A stretch of 64,000 nucleotides of DNA from Rhodothermales bacterium (GCA_040221055.1 JAVJVN010000014.1:363001-427000); one strand, 5' to 3'; numbered from the stretch's first letter, positions 22,089 through 32,244 are shown. Notes: a model not told the origin generated them from the sequence alone. Translations and numbers: made by a program.

Positions 22089-23936
22089 TCACCGGGCCGA
22101 ACCGGATTCAAAATAATTGATGATGCGCGCGGCGGCGGCCGGTCCCACCACCTCCGCCAAGGTCCCTTCTCCCGCCTTGCGGATGCGCTCCACCGATCCG
22201 AACGCTTTCATGAGTTTGCGGGCCGTGGCCGGGCCGACGCCCTGGATGTCCTCGAGTTCGGTGTGCAGCGTGGTCATGGTGCGCTGCTTGCGCTGGAAGG
22301 TGACGGCGAAGCGGTGGGCTTCGTTGCGCACGCGCTGGAGCAACTGCAGCGAGGCACTGGCCTTCGGGATGAACCGGCTCTCGGTATCGCCCGGGAAAAA
22401 CACCTCTTCCAGGCGTTTGGCCAGGCCGACGACCGGGAATTTCCCGTAGGCCTCCACGTCCACGAGCGCCTGCACGGAGCTCGACAGCTGCCCCTTGCCT
22501 CCGTCAATGACCACCAGGTCGGGCCAGGGGCCATTCTCCTCTACCATCTTGCCGTACCGGCGCCCCACCACTTCCTTCATGGCCAGGAAGTCGTCGCTTC
22601 GCCCACCGCCCACCGAGCGCACCTTGTACGTCCGGTACTCGCTCTTGCGGGGTTTGCCGTCCACGAATACGACGCACGACGCCACGACGTTCGTGCCGCC
22701 CAGGTGCGAAATGTCGAAGCACTCAATCCGGCGCGGCAGGCGGGGGAGCAGCAGGTCCTGCTTCAACGCCGTCACCGTATGCGGGATCTTGCCCTCGTTC
22801 GCGCGCTGGCGCTGCAGTTTGAACTCCTCCAGGAGCAGCTCGGCGTTCCGGGTCACCATGCGGATGAGGCCGGCCTTGTCGCCCCGCTGCGGCACGTGCA
22901 TGTGCACCTTGCCCTGGCGCCGGGCATTCAGGTAGGCCTCTACCGGTCCCTGGTCTTCAAGCGGCACGGCCAGCAGTACCTCCTCCGGGAAGAACGTGGT
23001 CTCCGTGTAGTAGTGCTCCACGACGGTCTGCAGCAGCGCGGCATCGCTTTCGTCGCCCACCCGGTTCATGTATTTGTTCTGGCGGGCAATCAGCTTGCCC
23101 TCGCGCATCTGCAGGATGGCGGCTGCAGCGAGTCCCGATTCGCGGTCCACGGCCAGCGCGAACAGGTCCCGGTCCACGAAGTCGTTCGACATCACCTTCT
23201 GGCGGTTCGTGTACTTCTCGAGCGCATCGACCCGATCCCGGAGCCGGGCGGCCTCCTCGAACTGCATGGCGGCCGCGGCGGAGCGCATCTCCTCCTTCAG
23301 CATCCCGATCAGGGACTTCGTCTTCCCGTTCAGGAGCTGCTCGATCTGCCGGATGGATACATCGTATTCCTCCGCGGATTCCAGGCCCACGCACGGCCCG
23401 TTGCACTTTTTGATGTGATACTGCAGGCAGACCTCGTACTTGCCGGCGGCAATGGGCTCCGGCGCCAGGTTCAGCGTGCACGTGCGCAGGCGGAAGATGG
23501 AGCGGATGGTATCGAGCATGATCCGCATGGACTTGACGTCCGTATACGGGCCGAAGTATTTCGATCCGTCGCGGATGGTCCGGCGCGTCGGGAATATCCG
23601 CGGGAAGGGCTCGTTCTTGATGCAGATGTACGGATACGTCTTGTCGTCGCGCAGCGTGATGTTGTAGCGCGGGCGGAGATCCTTGATGAGGTTGTTCTCC
23701 AGCAGCAGCGCCTCGACCTCGGTGTCCGTGACAATGACTTCCACGTCGTGGATTTTCGACACCAGGATGCGCAGGCGGCCCTCCCGGTTGCGGCTGTCGT
23801 GGAAGTACGAGTTGACGCGGGCGCGCAGGTTCTTGGCCTTGCCCACGTACAATACGTTGCCGTCCACGTCCTTGTGCTGGTACACACCCGGCCGGGTCGG
23901 AAGGTTGGCAAGCGTCTGTTCGAGATCGGGGTGCAT
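22089..23936 (-). CDS. uvrC: Excinuclease ABC subunit C
   Basis: 615 residues. The N-terminal GIY-YIG nuclease (PGVYQHKDVDGNVLYVGKAKNLRARV) makes the 3' incision. A UVR motif that contacts UvrB lies around 205-240 (SLIGMLKEEMRSAAAAMQFEEAARLRD). The RNase H-like domain that makes the 5' incision has its Asp in ECFDISHLGG (about 403-412). A helix-hairpin-helix tail (IQGVGPATARKLMKAFGSVERI) closes the protein. Function: nucleotide excision repair with UvrA and UvrB. It appears to be a single gene. Confidence 0.97.
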   Translation of the reverse strand: MHPDLEQTLANLPTRPGVYQHKDVDGNVLYVGKAKNLRARVNSYFHDSRNREGRLRILVSKIHDVEVIVTDTEVEALLLENNLIKDLRPRYNITLRDDKTYPYICIKNEPFPRIFPTRRTIRDGSKYFGPYTDVKSMRIMLDTIRSIFRLRTCTLNLAPEPIAAGKYEVCLQYHIKKCNGPCVGLESAEEYDVSIRQIEQLLNGKTKSLIGMLKEEMRSAAAAMQFEEAARLRDRVDALEKYTNRQKVMSNDFVDRDLFALAVDRESGLAAAAILQMREGKLIARQNKYMNRVGDESDAALLQTVVEHYYTETTFFPEEVLLAVPLEDQGPVEAYLNARRQGKVHMHVPQRGDKAGLIRMVTRNAELLLEEFKLQRQRANEGKIPHTVTALKQDLLLPRLPRRIECFDISHLGGTNVVASCVVFVDGKPRKSEYRTYKVRSVGGGRSDDFLAMKEVVGRRYGKMVEENGPWPDLVVIDGGKGQLSSSVQALVDVEAYGKFPVVGLAKRLEEVFFPGDTESRFIPKASASLQLLQRVRNEAHRFAVTFQRKQRTMTTLHTELEDIQGVGPATARKLMKAFGSVERIRKAGEGTLAEVVGPAAAARIINYFESGSAR

Positions 23937-23972
23937 GCAGCGGAAACGAGCAATCCACCCTGAGGTTCGGCG

Positions 23973-24671
23973 CTACAACATGGCCTTCAGCCGCGGCAGG
24001 TGGTCTTCCTCCCCGTAGAGTGCCAGCAACCGTTCGAGCTCTTCGAAGACCAACGGCCAATTCATGGTTTCGCCGCTGCGCTGGATGATTCGATCAATGT
24101 CTACCCAATCCTGGCCGCGTCCCGCGACGGTCTTCGTGATAACGAGGTCTTCAGCCGAGCAGATGCGGAGTGGAACCATCAAACCATAGTTTTGGCTAAC
24201 AGAACGTTCCGTTATTCGCTTCTCGAAAGGAGTATACCCGACGAAAATGTCCACTTCGTAGTTGTTCGGAGTGCGCCCGAAAAATACCCGATGGGTCTGG
24301 AAATCCCTGCTTGCTTCCTCGTCTCGGAAGGCCAGGTGTTTCATCAAGACAGCCAAGACGTCCGTTTCCCGGCCCAACTCGCAATAGACGTTCAGGTCCA
24401 GGTCGGTTGTTTGACGGACTTCGCCCCAGTGTTGTAGCGCGACGCCACCAATGAAACAGAATGCAACGCCATCCTCTGTCAACGCCTGCTGCAGGGCAGC
24501 CGCATCATCGAAAAGGGATATACCTGGTTCGCGAACCATGAACAGGCCGTGCAATCCATGCAGCCACTTTTCATGCGTGCGCTCCTTCAGCGCTTTCCTG
24601 CGCACCTCGTTCGCACGCTCGAAGCCAAGCTTCTTCCGTTCGATTTCTGCTATGAGGGTTGCTTGGTCCAT
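23973..24671 (-). CDS. Nucleotidyltransferase-fold (AbiEii-like) protein, copy 2 of a tandem pair
   Basis: 232 residues from the ATG at 24671, chosen because this start aligns with its paralogue; the frame is open upstream to 24785 but that part overlaps the paralogue. The core FCFIGGVALQHWGEVRQTTDLDLNVY has the GG...DxD layout of the DNA polymerase beta-like nucleotidyltransferase fold seen in AbiEii-type toxins and related proteins. It is a close relative of the gene immediately upstream (stop eight bases before this start), so this is a tandem duplication. No antitoxin gene is adjacent. Whether it transfers nucleotides, and to what, is unknown. Confidence 0.7.
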   Translation of the reverse strand: MDQATLIAEIERKKLGFERANEVRRKALKERTHEKWLHGLHGLFMVREPGISLFDDAAALQQALTEDGVAFCFIGGVALQHWGEVRQTTDLDLNVYCELGRETDVLAVLMKHLAFRDEEASRDFQTHRVFFGRTPNNYEVDIFVGYTPFEKRITERSVSQNYGLMVPLRICSAEDLVITKTVAGRGQDWVDIDRIIQRSGETMNWPLVFEELERLLALYGEEDHLPRLKAML

Positions 24672-24679
24672 TGTTGCCA

Positions 24680-25405
24680 CTAAGATGGATACTCGTCGGC
24701 GACCATCTGTTTGAGTCTTGGCAGGTTTTCGTCCCGGCCCGCCATTTCGAGCAGTGGTGCCAATTCCTGGTAGATCAGATCCCAATCCATCGAGTCCCCG
24801 GAGCGCTGGATGATGCGCTGGATATCGACCCAGTCCTGCCCACGACCGGCCAGGGTCTTCATGACGGTCAGGTCAACAGCCGAGCAGATATGGAGGGGCA
24901 CGCCAACGCCATAGTCATGGTCAACGGCGCGTTCCATCATGCGGCGTTCGTAGGGCGTGAATCCGATGGAAATGTCCACCTGTGTGCCCTTCGGCGTCCG
25001 CCCCAGATACATCCTTCCCAGCAGGAATACATCCCTGGAGTCTTCAATACGGGGATTCAAATACCCATTCAATACAGGCAGGATGTCCGGCTCCGTACCC
25101 AGCTCACAGAAAATGGTCAGGTCGATGTCGGTTGTTTGGCGAATTTCACCCCACAGCTGGAGCGGAACGCCTCCAATGAAGCAGAACTGAATATCATGGG
25201 CTTGGAGTACCTGCTGCAATTCGGCCGCCTCTTCGAACAAATACCCGTTTGGTTCGCGGACATGGAGAATGCTGCGGTGCACACGCGGCAGCGATTCAAG
25301 CCACTGCTCCTGCGTCCGGTTCTTGAGGTCCTGCACGCGCAATTCCTCTGCGCGGCGGTAACCCCACTCCCGGTCGATGTTCTTTTTCAGATACTCGATG
25401 TCCAT
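24680..25405 (-). CDS. Nucleotidyltransferase-fold (AbiEii-like) protein, copy 1 of a tandem pair
   Basis: 241 residues from the ATG at 25405; a further in-frame Met lies at 25435, but alignment with the downstream copy favours 25405 (MDIEYL against MDQATL). Conserved block FCFIGGVPLQLWGEIRQTTDIDLTIF holds the GG motif and the paired metal-binding acids (DID). A second shared block is MKTLAGRGQDWVDIQRIIQRSG. The two copies keep the same key residues, so neither looks dead, but they differ through the body, suggesting different partners or targets. Confidence 0.7.
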   Translation of the reverse strand: MDIEYLKKNIDREWGYRRAEELRVQDLKNRTQEQWLESLPRVHRSILHVREPNGYLFEEAAELQQVLQAHDIQFCFIGGVPLQLWGEIRQTTDIDLTIFCELGTEPDILPVLNGYLNPRIEDSRDVFLLGRMYLGRTPKGTQVDISIGFTPYERRMMERAVDHDYGVGVPLHICSAVDLTVMKTLAGRGQDWVDIQRIIQRSGDSMDWDLIYQELAPLLEMAGRDENLPRLKQMVADEYPS

Positions 25406-25465
25406 GACATCAATATAGACCCATCGGGGATCCACGCATAACCTGCCATGACCGAAGAGAAATCA

Positions 25466-27811
25466 TTACTCCGGCAGGTTCCAGGCCTTCGAGCGGGGAC
25501 TGAGTTCAACGGGCACCCATCCGTCGGGGGTCAGGCGTTCAATGGCCTGCATGTACCCGACCTTGAACGCGTTGTCCAGCGGGGCGGGGTTGTGCCCGAG
25601 TTCCCTGGCCCGCGCCCAGGCCTTGTCATAGCTGTCGTTTGTGCCGACGGAGATGGGGCGCAGTTCTTCGTCCAGGGTGAGGAGTAGAGAGCCCGGCAGC
25701 GAGCGACCTCCTTCCTGAGAAACCAGGGATTCCTGCGAGTGGAAAACGACGGCACTGTCTTCGGACATCGGGCGGATGCCATTGGTTAAGGGGAAGGCAG
25801 TTGGTAACAGTTTGCCGGTTTCGGTAACCGGCAGGCGCAGGTAGGCCTTCTCATGGAGGGTCGGGCCGGGGCCCGGCTGATACGTACCCTGTCCGGGGCC
25901 AAAGCCACCGATGTCGCGCGGATCGAGTACGATGATGACAGCCTGGCGGAACGCATTGTTGGTGCCGCCCAGCAGGAGTTCCATGAACCCATCCCCGTCC
26001 ACGTCGTGGATATTCATGGCATGGATGGCACCCGGGTGGTGGTAGATGTCCAGGACCTCACCGGTCAGCGCATCGGTCTTCACAATGATGGCCGGATAAT
26101 ATTCGTGGAAGGCGGACGAATAGATTTCCACGCGGCCATTCTGGTCCAGATCCGCGGCAATCAAGCCTACGGGTGTCATCCGCCCGTGGATGATGGACAG
26201 GTCCAGGTCATACGGCAGTTCCAGATCGAAGATGGCGTGGCTCCTGACGATCAGGGACCGTCCATCCGTGATGTGAAGGTGGGCCGTCGATCCTGTGTAA
26301 TAGCGCCTCGGCTCGTGCCATATGAATTCCCTGAACCCGTCGCCATCAACGTCGACCAGTGCGGCCGTTTCGTAATTCTGTCCATGCCTGCCGAGATATG
26401 TTTCGGTAGAGTTCAACGTATACCGCATGAGTTCGTCGCCGTAGCGGTTCTCCACGATGTAGCTGCCGTCCTGGTAGCGCCATGACTCGGGGTAGGGGTC
26501 CACGCGGTTTTCGATAACCCACATGGAGGCACCGCCGACGGCGAGCGCGATCGCGGTCAGCACGACGAGGGACTTGTTGCGCCAGAACAGGCGGGCGGCG
26601 TGTGCCGGGCGGCTCCGGACGACTTCCTTCACGATGCGCCGGTCGGCCAGCACATCGCTGGCGTGCAGGATGCCCCGCAGCCCCAGTTTCCGGTTCGGGA
26701 ATTGCCGGCGGAGGTGCTCCACGCGTTCGCGGGCCAGGTGCTGCTGGGCCTCGGGGAGCACGAGGATCCTTACATCGGAGAAAAAGGCGGCGTCCACCTT
26801 CGGCGCCAGCAGGTCGTCCGCCACGGGCAACACGCGGCCGTCACCGTCCACGACTCCGGTGAATGCAATGTCTGTGCTCAGCCGGAATTGCCGACGATCG
26901 TCCGAGAACCGGATGATTTCGCACCAGGCCAGCAGGGTCATGGCCAGTCCGGCGGAGGCGCCCGAATGGGCGCCTCCGCCGGACTCCAGGGCGAACCGGC
27001 CCCGGTACGTGGCGGACAACAATCCCGGGTGGGTTTCCTTCAGGAGACCCCGCGCGGCGCTCAGAGGAGCCGAGAGCATCCGGGCGGAATCGCCGTCGTG
27101 CTCGAACAGCACGTCGAACTCGTCCATGGTCGGTGTGCGACCGGTCACGCGGCAGGCCAGGGTACGGTTGTATCCAAGCCAGAGCGGACCGCCTGCCCCG
27201 ACGTGGGGAACGTCCGCGACGACGGGGAACCGGCAGCGGGTAGACGTGGCGTTGGAGCTGTTGCCAGTCTTTGCGTTCAGGCTCGAGGCACGTCCGCTGC
27301 TCGCGAACCGCTCGTGGTGGAAGGCGGCGATGGTTTCGAAACGGGGAGCACACTGGGGGCGATGGACGCGCAAGAAGTCGGCGACGTCTGACCCTGATTG
27401 CAGGCTGCTGGCGGCAGGCGCGTCGCATCCCACGAGCCGGGCCAACACGTCGGTGGCGCCCACGCGGGCGTACTGGAACACGCACCAGGAGCAGAATTGC
27501 CCGGCGAGGGGCCGCAGGTAGTGCAGCGCATCGGCCGATTTCGAAATCCGCAGCACCACATCGGCGGCGGCCTCCAACAATTCCGGCCGGACCCCGTCCA
27601 GGTCCACCGCATCGCCGACCGGCTCCAGCAGGTCCAGCACCTCATCCATGAACGATTCGGCCTGCCGGGGTTGCGGCAGGTGCCCCAACTCATCGGTCAG
27701 GAACAGCAGGATGCCGACCAGTCGATGGGTTGGGTGGGTGGGGTGGCTCAGGCGGACCTTGAGTCCGTCCAGGGCTTCCTCAACGTCGATGGGTGACTTG
27801 TTGGCGGACAA
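25466..27811 (-). CDS. Lon-type Ser/Lys protease domain joined to a membrane helix and FG-GAP/VCBS-like region
   Basis: 781 residues with an unusual layout. Residues 1-200 are a mostly helical, Cys-containing region I do not recognise. About 205-395 reads as a Lon (S16) proteolytic domain without the ATPase: AHSGASAGLAMTLLAW gives Ser286, and TGVVDGDGRVLPVADDLLAPKVDAAF gives Lys338, in the spacing of the Lon Ser/Lys dyad. A single membrane helix (about 414-433, SLVVLTAIALAVGG) follows. The C-terminal half has calcium-loop repeats DVDGDGFREF, DLDQNGRVEI and DVDGDGFMEL, as in FG-GAP/VCBS propellers. Expected topology: protease in the cytoplasm, sensor-like part outside. The function is not known; signal-triggered proteolysis is an inference. 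Confidence 0.65.
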   Translation of the reverse strand: MSANKSPIDVEEALDGLKVRLSHPTHPTHRLVGILLFLTDELGHLPQPRQAESFMDEVLDLLEPVGDAVDLDGVRPELLEAAADVVLRISKSADALHYLRPLAGQFCSWCVFQYARVGATDVLARLVGCDAPAASSLQSGSDVADFLRVHRPQCAPRFETIAAFHHERFASSGRASSLNAKTGNSSNATSTRCRFPVVADVPHVGAGGPLWLGYNRTLACRVTGRTPTMDEFDVLFEHDGDSARMLSAPLSAARGLLKETHPGLLSATYRGRFALESGGGAHSGASAGLAMTLLAWCEIIRFSDDRRQFRLSTDIAFTGVVDGDGRVLPVADDLLAPKVDAAFFSDVRILVLPEAQQHLARERVEHLRRQFPNRKLGLRGILHASDVLADRRIVKEVVRSRPAHAARLFWRNKSLVVLTAIALAVGGASMWVIENRVDPYPESWRYQDGSYIVENRYGDELMRYTLNSTETYLGRHGQNYETAALVDVDGDGFREFIWHEPRRYYTGSTAHLHITDGRSLIVRSHAIFDLELPYDLDLSIIHGRMTPVGLIAADLDQNGRVEIYSSAFHEYYPAIIVKTDALTGEVLDIYHHPGAIHAMNIHDVDGDGFMELLLGGTNNAFRQAVIIVLDPRDIGGFGPGQGTYQPGPGPTLHEKAYLRLPVTETGKLLPTAFPLTNGIRPMSEDSAVVFHSQESLVSQEGGRSLPGSLLLTLDEELRPISVGTNDSYDKAWARARELGHNPAPLDNAFKVGYMQAIERLTPDGWVPVELSPRSKAWNLPE

Positions 27812-28064
27812 TGGGTGAGGGGGATGGCAGGTTCAGCGGACGAGTTGACTGAAATGAAGTTCGGGTGAAGTATGCGGCTCCTTGCAATCGTTTTCAAGTA
27901 TGCAACTGGACTGCATACGTTGGTTAACGCCGTAAACTTAATAGTGTCATGCACTTATCGGTAGCGCTTCCGGTTTTTTCATAGTCCGTTTTCGTTGTTT
28001 TGGGGGCCTGAGCGCCGTACACTTTGGGCAATTCAGCGCGATTCACGCGCCGTGCAACCACGCC
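27812..28064. promoter_or_regulatory. Divergent control region upstream of the ilv/leu operon
   Basis: The gap separates the Lon-like gene (leftward) from the ilv leader ORF (rightward). It contains a perfect inverted repeat GTATGCA-N7-TGCATAC (27898-27918), with another GTATGC at 27869-27874, a likely operator for a dimeric regulator. An AT-rich stretch (27933-27945) after it could hold the operon promoter, but I could not fix -35/-10 elements with confidence. Confidence 0.4.
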
Positions 28065-28142
28065 ATGCCCGCATTGACCATCATCCTGTCCATCGTACTC
28101 GTACCCGTCGCAGACCTGGGTCTGCTACTGGTCATTACGTAG
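28065..28142 (+). CDS. Branched-chain amino acid leader peptide of the ilv/leu operon
   Basis: A 25-codon ORF (ATG 28065, TAG 28140-28142) begins MPALTIILSIVLVP and ends GLLLVIT. Fifteen of 25 residues are Leu (7), Ile (4) or Val (4), matching the three products of the operon that starts 67 bases downstream. This is the classic layout of ribosome-mediated attenuation: with scarce charged Leu, Ile or Val tRNA the ribosome stalls here and alters downstream RNA folding. No strong Shine-Dalgarno sequence precedes the ATG. The reading is by composition and position; no homologue is claimed. Confidence 0.7.
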   Translation: MPALTIILSIVLVPVADLGLLLVIT

Positions 28143-28149
28143 GCACATC

Positions 28150-28201
28150 GGTCAATCTTCTCTGGGTAACATGCATGGGTGAGGGGGTTGACTGCAACCC
28201 C
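28150..28201 (+). promoter_or_regulatory. Candidate attenuator: mutually exclusive RNA hairpins before ilvD
   Basis: GGGGTTG (28184-28190) pairs with CAACCCC (28195-28201) around a four-base loop, ending eight bases before the ilvD start. The left arm region can instead pair upstream: GTCAA (28151-28155) with TTGAC (28188-28192), extendable by one G-U pair. The two folds exclude each other, as expected of an attenuator. No T-run follows the stable stem, so control might act on translation of ilvD rather than on termination. Confidence 0.45.
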
Positions 28202-28209
28202 TGACCACC

Positions 28210-29916
28210 GTGAACGCCCGACGAAGCGACACCATCAAGCGCGGATACGAACGCGCCCCGCACCGGAGCCTGCTGCGCGCGACTGGCCAGATCCAGTCGG
28301 ACGAGGATTTCGACAAGCCGTTCATCGGCATCTGCAACTCGTACATCGACCTCATTCCGGGGCACGTGCATCTGCAGGCGTTCGGCAAGATCGTGAAGGA
28401 TGCGGTTCGCGCCGCCGGGGGCGTTCCGTTCGAATTCAACACCATCGGCGTTGACGACGGCATTGCCATGGGGCACATGGGGATGCGGTATTCGCTTCCT
28501 TCCCGGGAGCTGATTGCCGACAGCGTCGAGACCGTCGTCGAAGCCCACTGCCTGGACGGCATGGTGTGCATTCCGAACTGCGACAAGATTGTCCCGGGCA
28601 TGCTCATGGGGGCGCTGCGCACCAATGTCCCGACCATTTTCATCTCCGGCGGGCCCATGACGGCCGGGCGCCTGCCGGACGGCCGCAAGATCGACCTCGT
28701 CTCGGTATTCGAGGGCGTCGGCGCGTACAGCCGGGGAGACGTGAACGATCAGGGTCTGGATGACCTGGAGCGCTTCGCGTGTCCCACGTGCGGCTCCTGC
28801 GCCGGTATGTTCACGGCCAACTCCATGAACTGCATCATGGAAGCCCTGGGGCTCGCGCTGCCCGGCAACGGGACCATCCTGGCCACCAATCCGGCCCGCC
28901 ATGAACTGGCGCGTGCGGCGGCCGCCCGCATTGTGGGTCTTGTCGATGCGAACCTGCGCCCGCGCGACATCGTGACGCAGGCCGCGTTCGACGATGCGTT
29001 CGCGCTGGACATGGCCATGGGCGGCTCGACGAACACCATCCTGCATCTGTTGGCGGCGGCCATCGAAGCCGGCATCCCGTACGACCTGGAGCGGATAAAC
29101 GAGATTTCGGCGCGTGTGCCCTACCTGTGCAAGGTCGCCCCGGCGACCCCCGATGTGCACATGGAAGACGTGGATGCGGCAGGGGGGATTCCTGCCGTGC
29201 TCGCCGAACTCGAGCGGGCGCAGCTGTTGAACTCCGACCGGCCGACGGTCACCGGCCACACGTTGCGGTGGGCGGTGGCTGAGGCTGAAAACCGCAATCC
29301 GGACGTCATCCGGCCGGTCGAGCGCGCCTTCCGGCCGACGGGTGGGCTGGCCGTGCTCTTCGGCAACCTGGCGCCCGAAGGATGCGTCATCAAGACCGGC
29401 GCCGTCCCCGACGAACTGCTGGAATTCGAGGGCCCTGCCCGGATCTACGAGTCGCAGCACGATGCCGTGACCGGCATCCTCTCGGGTGCGGTGCAGCCGG
29501 GCGACGTCGTCGTCATCCGCTACGAAGGGCCGCGCGGCGGCCCCGGCATGCCCGAAATGCTCCAGCCCACGGCTGCACTGGCGGGCCTCCGGCTCGACGC
29601 GCAGGTCGCCATGGTCACCGACGGCCGCTTTTCGGGCGGCACGCGCGGGCTGTCCATAGGTCACGTCTCGCCGGAGGCCGCCTCGAGCGGCGAGATCGGG
29701 CTGGTCGAGCCCGGGGACCGTATTCGCATTGACATTCCCCGGCGGCGGATTGACCTCCTGGTATCGGACGCCGATCTCGCCGCCCGCCGCACCCGCCAGG
29801 CCGCCTTCACGCCCCGCATTGCCAGCCGTTGGCTGCAACGCTACGCCCAGTTCGTCACGAGCGCATCCACCGGCGCTGTCCTCACCCTGCCAACCCCGGA
29901 ACCCGTCCATGCCTGA
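28210..29916 (+). CDS. ilvD: Dihydroxy-acid dehydratase
   Basis: 568 residues, GTG start. It dehydrates dihydroxy-isovalerate and dihydroxy-methylvalerate to the keto acids that precede valine and isoleucine. Motifs visible: [16 protein letters not shown], the cluster cysteines in [12 protein letters not shown] and [16 protein letters not shown], and [11 protein letters not shown] near the end. The protein binds an iron-sulfur cluster and Mg. It is first in an eight-gene operon and overlaps ilvB by eight bases. Control is probably through the leader peptide just upstream. Confidence 0.96.
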   Translation: MNARRSDTIKRGYERAPHRSLLRATGQIQSDEDFDKPFIGICNSYIDLIPGHVHLQAFGKIVKDAVRAAGGVPFEFNTIGVDDGIAMGHMGMRYSLPSRELIADSVETVVEAHCLDGMVCIPNCDKIVPGMLMGALRTNVPTIFISGGPMTAGRLPDGRKIDLVSVFEGVGAYSRGDVNDQGLDDLERFACPTCGSCAGMFTANSMNCIMEALGLALPGNGTILATNPARHELARAAAARIVGLVDANLRPRDIVTQAAFDDAFALDMAMGGSTNTILHLLAAAIEAGIPYDLERINEISARVPYLCKVAPATPDVHMEDVDAAGGIPAVLAELERAQLLNSDRPTVTGHTLRWAVAEAENRNPDVIRPVERAFRPTGGLAVLFGNLAPEGCVIKTGAVPDELLEFEGPARIYESQHDAVTGILSGAVQPGDVVVIRYEGPRGGPGMPEMLQPTAALAGLRLDAQVAMVTDGRFSGGTRGLSIGHVSPEAASSGEIGLVEPGDRIRIDIPRRRIDLLVSDADLAARRTRQAAFTPRIASRWLQRYAQFVTSASTGAVLTLPTPEPVHA

Positions 29917-31645
29917 AAAAAATGTCACCGGAGCCGAAATCCTTATCCGCTCGCTCGAGGCCGAAGGCGTCGAATTCGTCTTCGGGCACCCCGGCGGGGC
30001 CGTCATCCAGATCTACGACGAAATGCACCGGCTGCAGCCGAAGTTCGAGCACATCCTGGTGCGGCACGAACAGGGCGGCACGCACGCCGCCGAGGGCTAC
30101 GCCAAGGCCACCGGCAAGGTGGGCACGGTGCTCGTGACTTCCGGGCCGGGCGCCACGAACACCGTCACCGGCATTGCCGATGCGTTCATGGATTCCATCC
30201 CGCTCGTCGTGCTCACCGGCCAGGTGCCCACGAAGCTCATTGGCAACGATGCGTTCCAGGAATGCGACATCATCGGCGTGACGCGAAGCATCACCAAGCA
30301 CTCGTTCCTGGTGCGGGACGTGCGCGAGCTCGCATCCACCATCAAAAAGGCGTACCACATTGCGCGGACCGGTCGCCCCGGCCCCGTCGTGGTCGACCTC
30401 CCGAAGGATGTGATTGCCGCCCGCGCGCCGTTCGAATGGCCCGAGCGGATTTCCCTGCGCGGCTACAGCACCATTACGCGCGGCGAGCAGGGCCAGGTGG
30501 AGAAGGCGGCCCGGATGATGCGCCAGGCAGAGCGCCCGCTCCTGTACGTGGGCGGCGGGACCATCATCTCGAATGCGACCGATGCGCTCACACGGCTGGC
30601 GCGCAAGACGCAGATCCCGGTCACGACCACGCTGCACGGGCTGGGGTCGTTTCCCGAGGATGATCCGCTGTCCGTCGGCATGCTGGGCATGCACGGCACG
30701 TGGTACGCCAACCAGGCCGTCCAGAACTGCGACCTGCTCATTGCCGTCGGCGCCCGCTTCGACGACCGCGTGACGGGCAAGATCGACGCCTGGGCGCCGC
30801 ATGCGAAAATCATCCACATCGACGTGGATCCCGCCTGCATTTCGAAGAACGTCCCGGCCGACTGCCCCATCCTGGGCGACGTCGGGCACGTGCTGGCGCA
30901 GCTCGAGCCGCTGGTTGAATTCCGCAACCGGGCGGACTGGCTGACGCAGATCGAGGCGTGGAAGGCCGAATGCCCCCTGGAATACGTGCACGATGGCGCG
31001 CTTCGCCCGCAGCACATCATCCAGGAACTGCGCCGCAAGACCGGCGGGCACGCCGTAGTGGTGACCGATGTGGGGCAGAATCAGATGTGGTCCGCCCAGT
31101 ATTTCACGTACGCCGAGCCCCGCTCGCACATCACGTCCGGGGGGCTCGGGACCATGGGCTTCTCGCTCCCGGCGGCCATGGGCGCGGCGTTCGGGCTCCG
31201 GAAGGCCGCCGAGAACGCAGCTGAAAATGCCGTCCCCGTCATCTCCATAAACGGAGACGGCGGATTCCTCATGAACATGCAGGAATTGGGCGTGGCTGCG
31301 GCCCACAAGCTGCCGCTCAAGATCGTGGTGCTCAACAACTCGTACCTGGGCATGGTGCGGCAGTGGCAAGAGCTGTTCCACGACGAGCGCTACAGCCACA
31401 CGCATCTGGCGCCCACGAACCCGGATTTCGTGCAGCTGGCCGAGGCCTTCAACTGCGTCGGGCTCCGCTGCACGCGCCCCGACGACGTCACGGCCACGAT
31501 CGATGCGGCCTGGGAGGTCACCGACCGGCCCGTGCTCATGGAATTCCAGGTCATCACCGAAGAAATGGTCTTCCCCATGGTGCCCGCAGGCGCCGCCACC
31601 GACGAAATGATCACCCAGCGATTCAACCCCGAGGAATTCGCATGA
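29909..31645 (+). CDS. ilvB: Acetolactate synthase, large (catalytic) subunit
   Basis: 578 residues from the ATG at 29909 ([13 protein letters not shown]); the frame is open further upstream, but that lies within ilvD. It condenses pyruvate with pyruvate or 2-ketobutyrate using thiamine diphosphate. The catalytic Glu is in [14 protein letters not shown], and the cofactor-binding GDG...N motif is [14 protein letters not shown]...[14 protein letters not shown]. It overlaps ilvD by eight bases and ilvN by four (ATGA), so subunits are made together. Confidence 0.96.
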   Translation: MPEKNVTGAEILIRSLEAEGVEFVFGHPGGAVIQIYDEMHRLQPKFEHILVRHEQGGTHAAEGYAKATGKVGTVLVTSGPGATNTVTGIADAFMDSIPLVVLTGQVPTKLIGNDAFQECDIIGVTRSITKHSFLVRDVRELASTIKKAYHIARTGRPGPVVVDLPKDVIAARAPFEWPERISLRGYSTITRGEQGQVEKAARMMRQAERPLLYVGGGTIISNATDALTRLARKTQIPVTTTLHGLGSFPEDDPLSVGMLGMHGTWYANQAVQNCDLLIAVGARFDDRVTGKIDAWAPHAKIIHIDVDPACISKNVPADCPILGDVGHVLAQLEPLVEFRNRADWLTQIEAWKAECPLEYVHDGALRPQHIIQELRRKTGGHAVVVTDVGQNQMWSAQYFTYAEPRSHITSGGLGTMGFSLPAAMGAAFGLRKAAENAAENAVPVISINGDGGFLMNMQELGVAAAHKLPLKIVVLNNSYLGMVRQWQELFHDERYSHTHLAPTNPDFVQLAEAFNCVGLRCTRPDDVTATIDAAWEVTDRPVLMEFQVITEEMVFPMVPAGAATDEMITQRFNPEEFA

Positions 31646-32244
31646 CCACCGCAACGCATCCTTCGGCCTCGGCCCCCTCGCTCACCCCCCAACAACTCTT
31701 CCGCAAACAGGCCGCCGGCGAAGGGCTGAGCCCGGACGAACCCGACGCCGCGCATCGTCACGTCATCGTGGTGACCATGGAGAACACCATCGGCGCGCTG
31801 AACCGCGTGGCCAACCTGTTCTCGGCGCGCGGTTTCAGCCTGGAGAGCGTGAGCGTGGGCATCGCGGAGGGTCAGACCGCGCGGATGACCCTCGTCACGA
31901 CGGGCAACGACCGCATCATCGGGCAAGTCCTCCAGCAACTCAACAACCTCGTGGATACGCTCCACGTGGACGATGTCACGGACGAGGCCTTCGTGGAGCG
32001 CGAGCTCTGCCTGGTGAAGGTCGCCGCCACGCCCGCCGAGCGATCCGCGCTCATGGGCGTCGTGGACATCTTCCGCGGCAACGTCGTGAACATCACCCCG
32101 GACTCCATGACCTTCGAAGTCACGGGGCCACCCACCAAAATCAATGCCTTCATCGGAATGATGCGGGAATACGATGTGCGCGAGGTGGCCCGCAGCGGCC
32201 GGGTCGCCATGCGCCGCCAACTTGTTTTCGAGACACAATCATGA
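31642..32244 (+). CDS. ilvN: Acetolactate synthase, small (regulatory) subunit
   Basis: 200 residues from the ATG at 31642. An N-terminal ACT domain is clear ([30 protein letters not shown]), followed by the second regulatory domain (ELCLVKVAA...[20 protein letters not shown]). It binds valine and tunes the large subunit. About 35 extra residues precede the ACT domain compared with E. coli IlvH. Start and stop overlap both neighbours by four bases. Confidence 0.94.
   Translation: MTTATHPSASAPSLTPQQLFRKQAAGEGLSPDEPDAAHRHVIVVTMENTIGALNRVANLFSARGFSLESVSVGIAEGQTARMTLVTTGNDRIIGQVLQQLNNLVDTLHVDDVTDEAFVERELCLVKVAATPAERSALMGVVDIFRGNVVNITPDSMTFEVTGPPTKINAFIGMMREYDVREVARSGRVAMRRQLVFETQS

Noticed and set aside
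25440-25480. Inverted repeat AACCTGCC...GGCAGGTT as terminator of the Lon-like gene
   Set aside because: Eight-bp arms with a 25-base loop, partly inside the coding end, and no T-run; too weak to call. Its likeness to the palindrome after leuD is probably chance.
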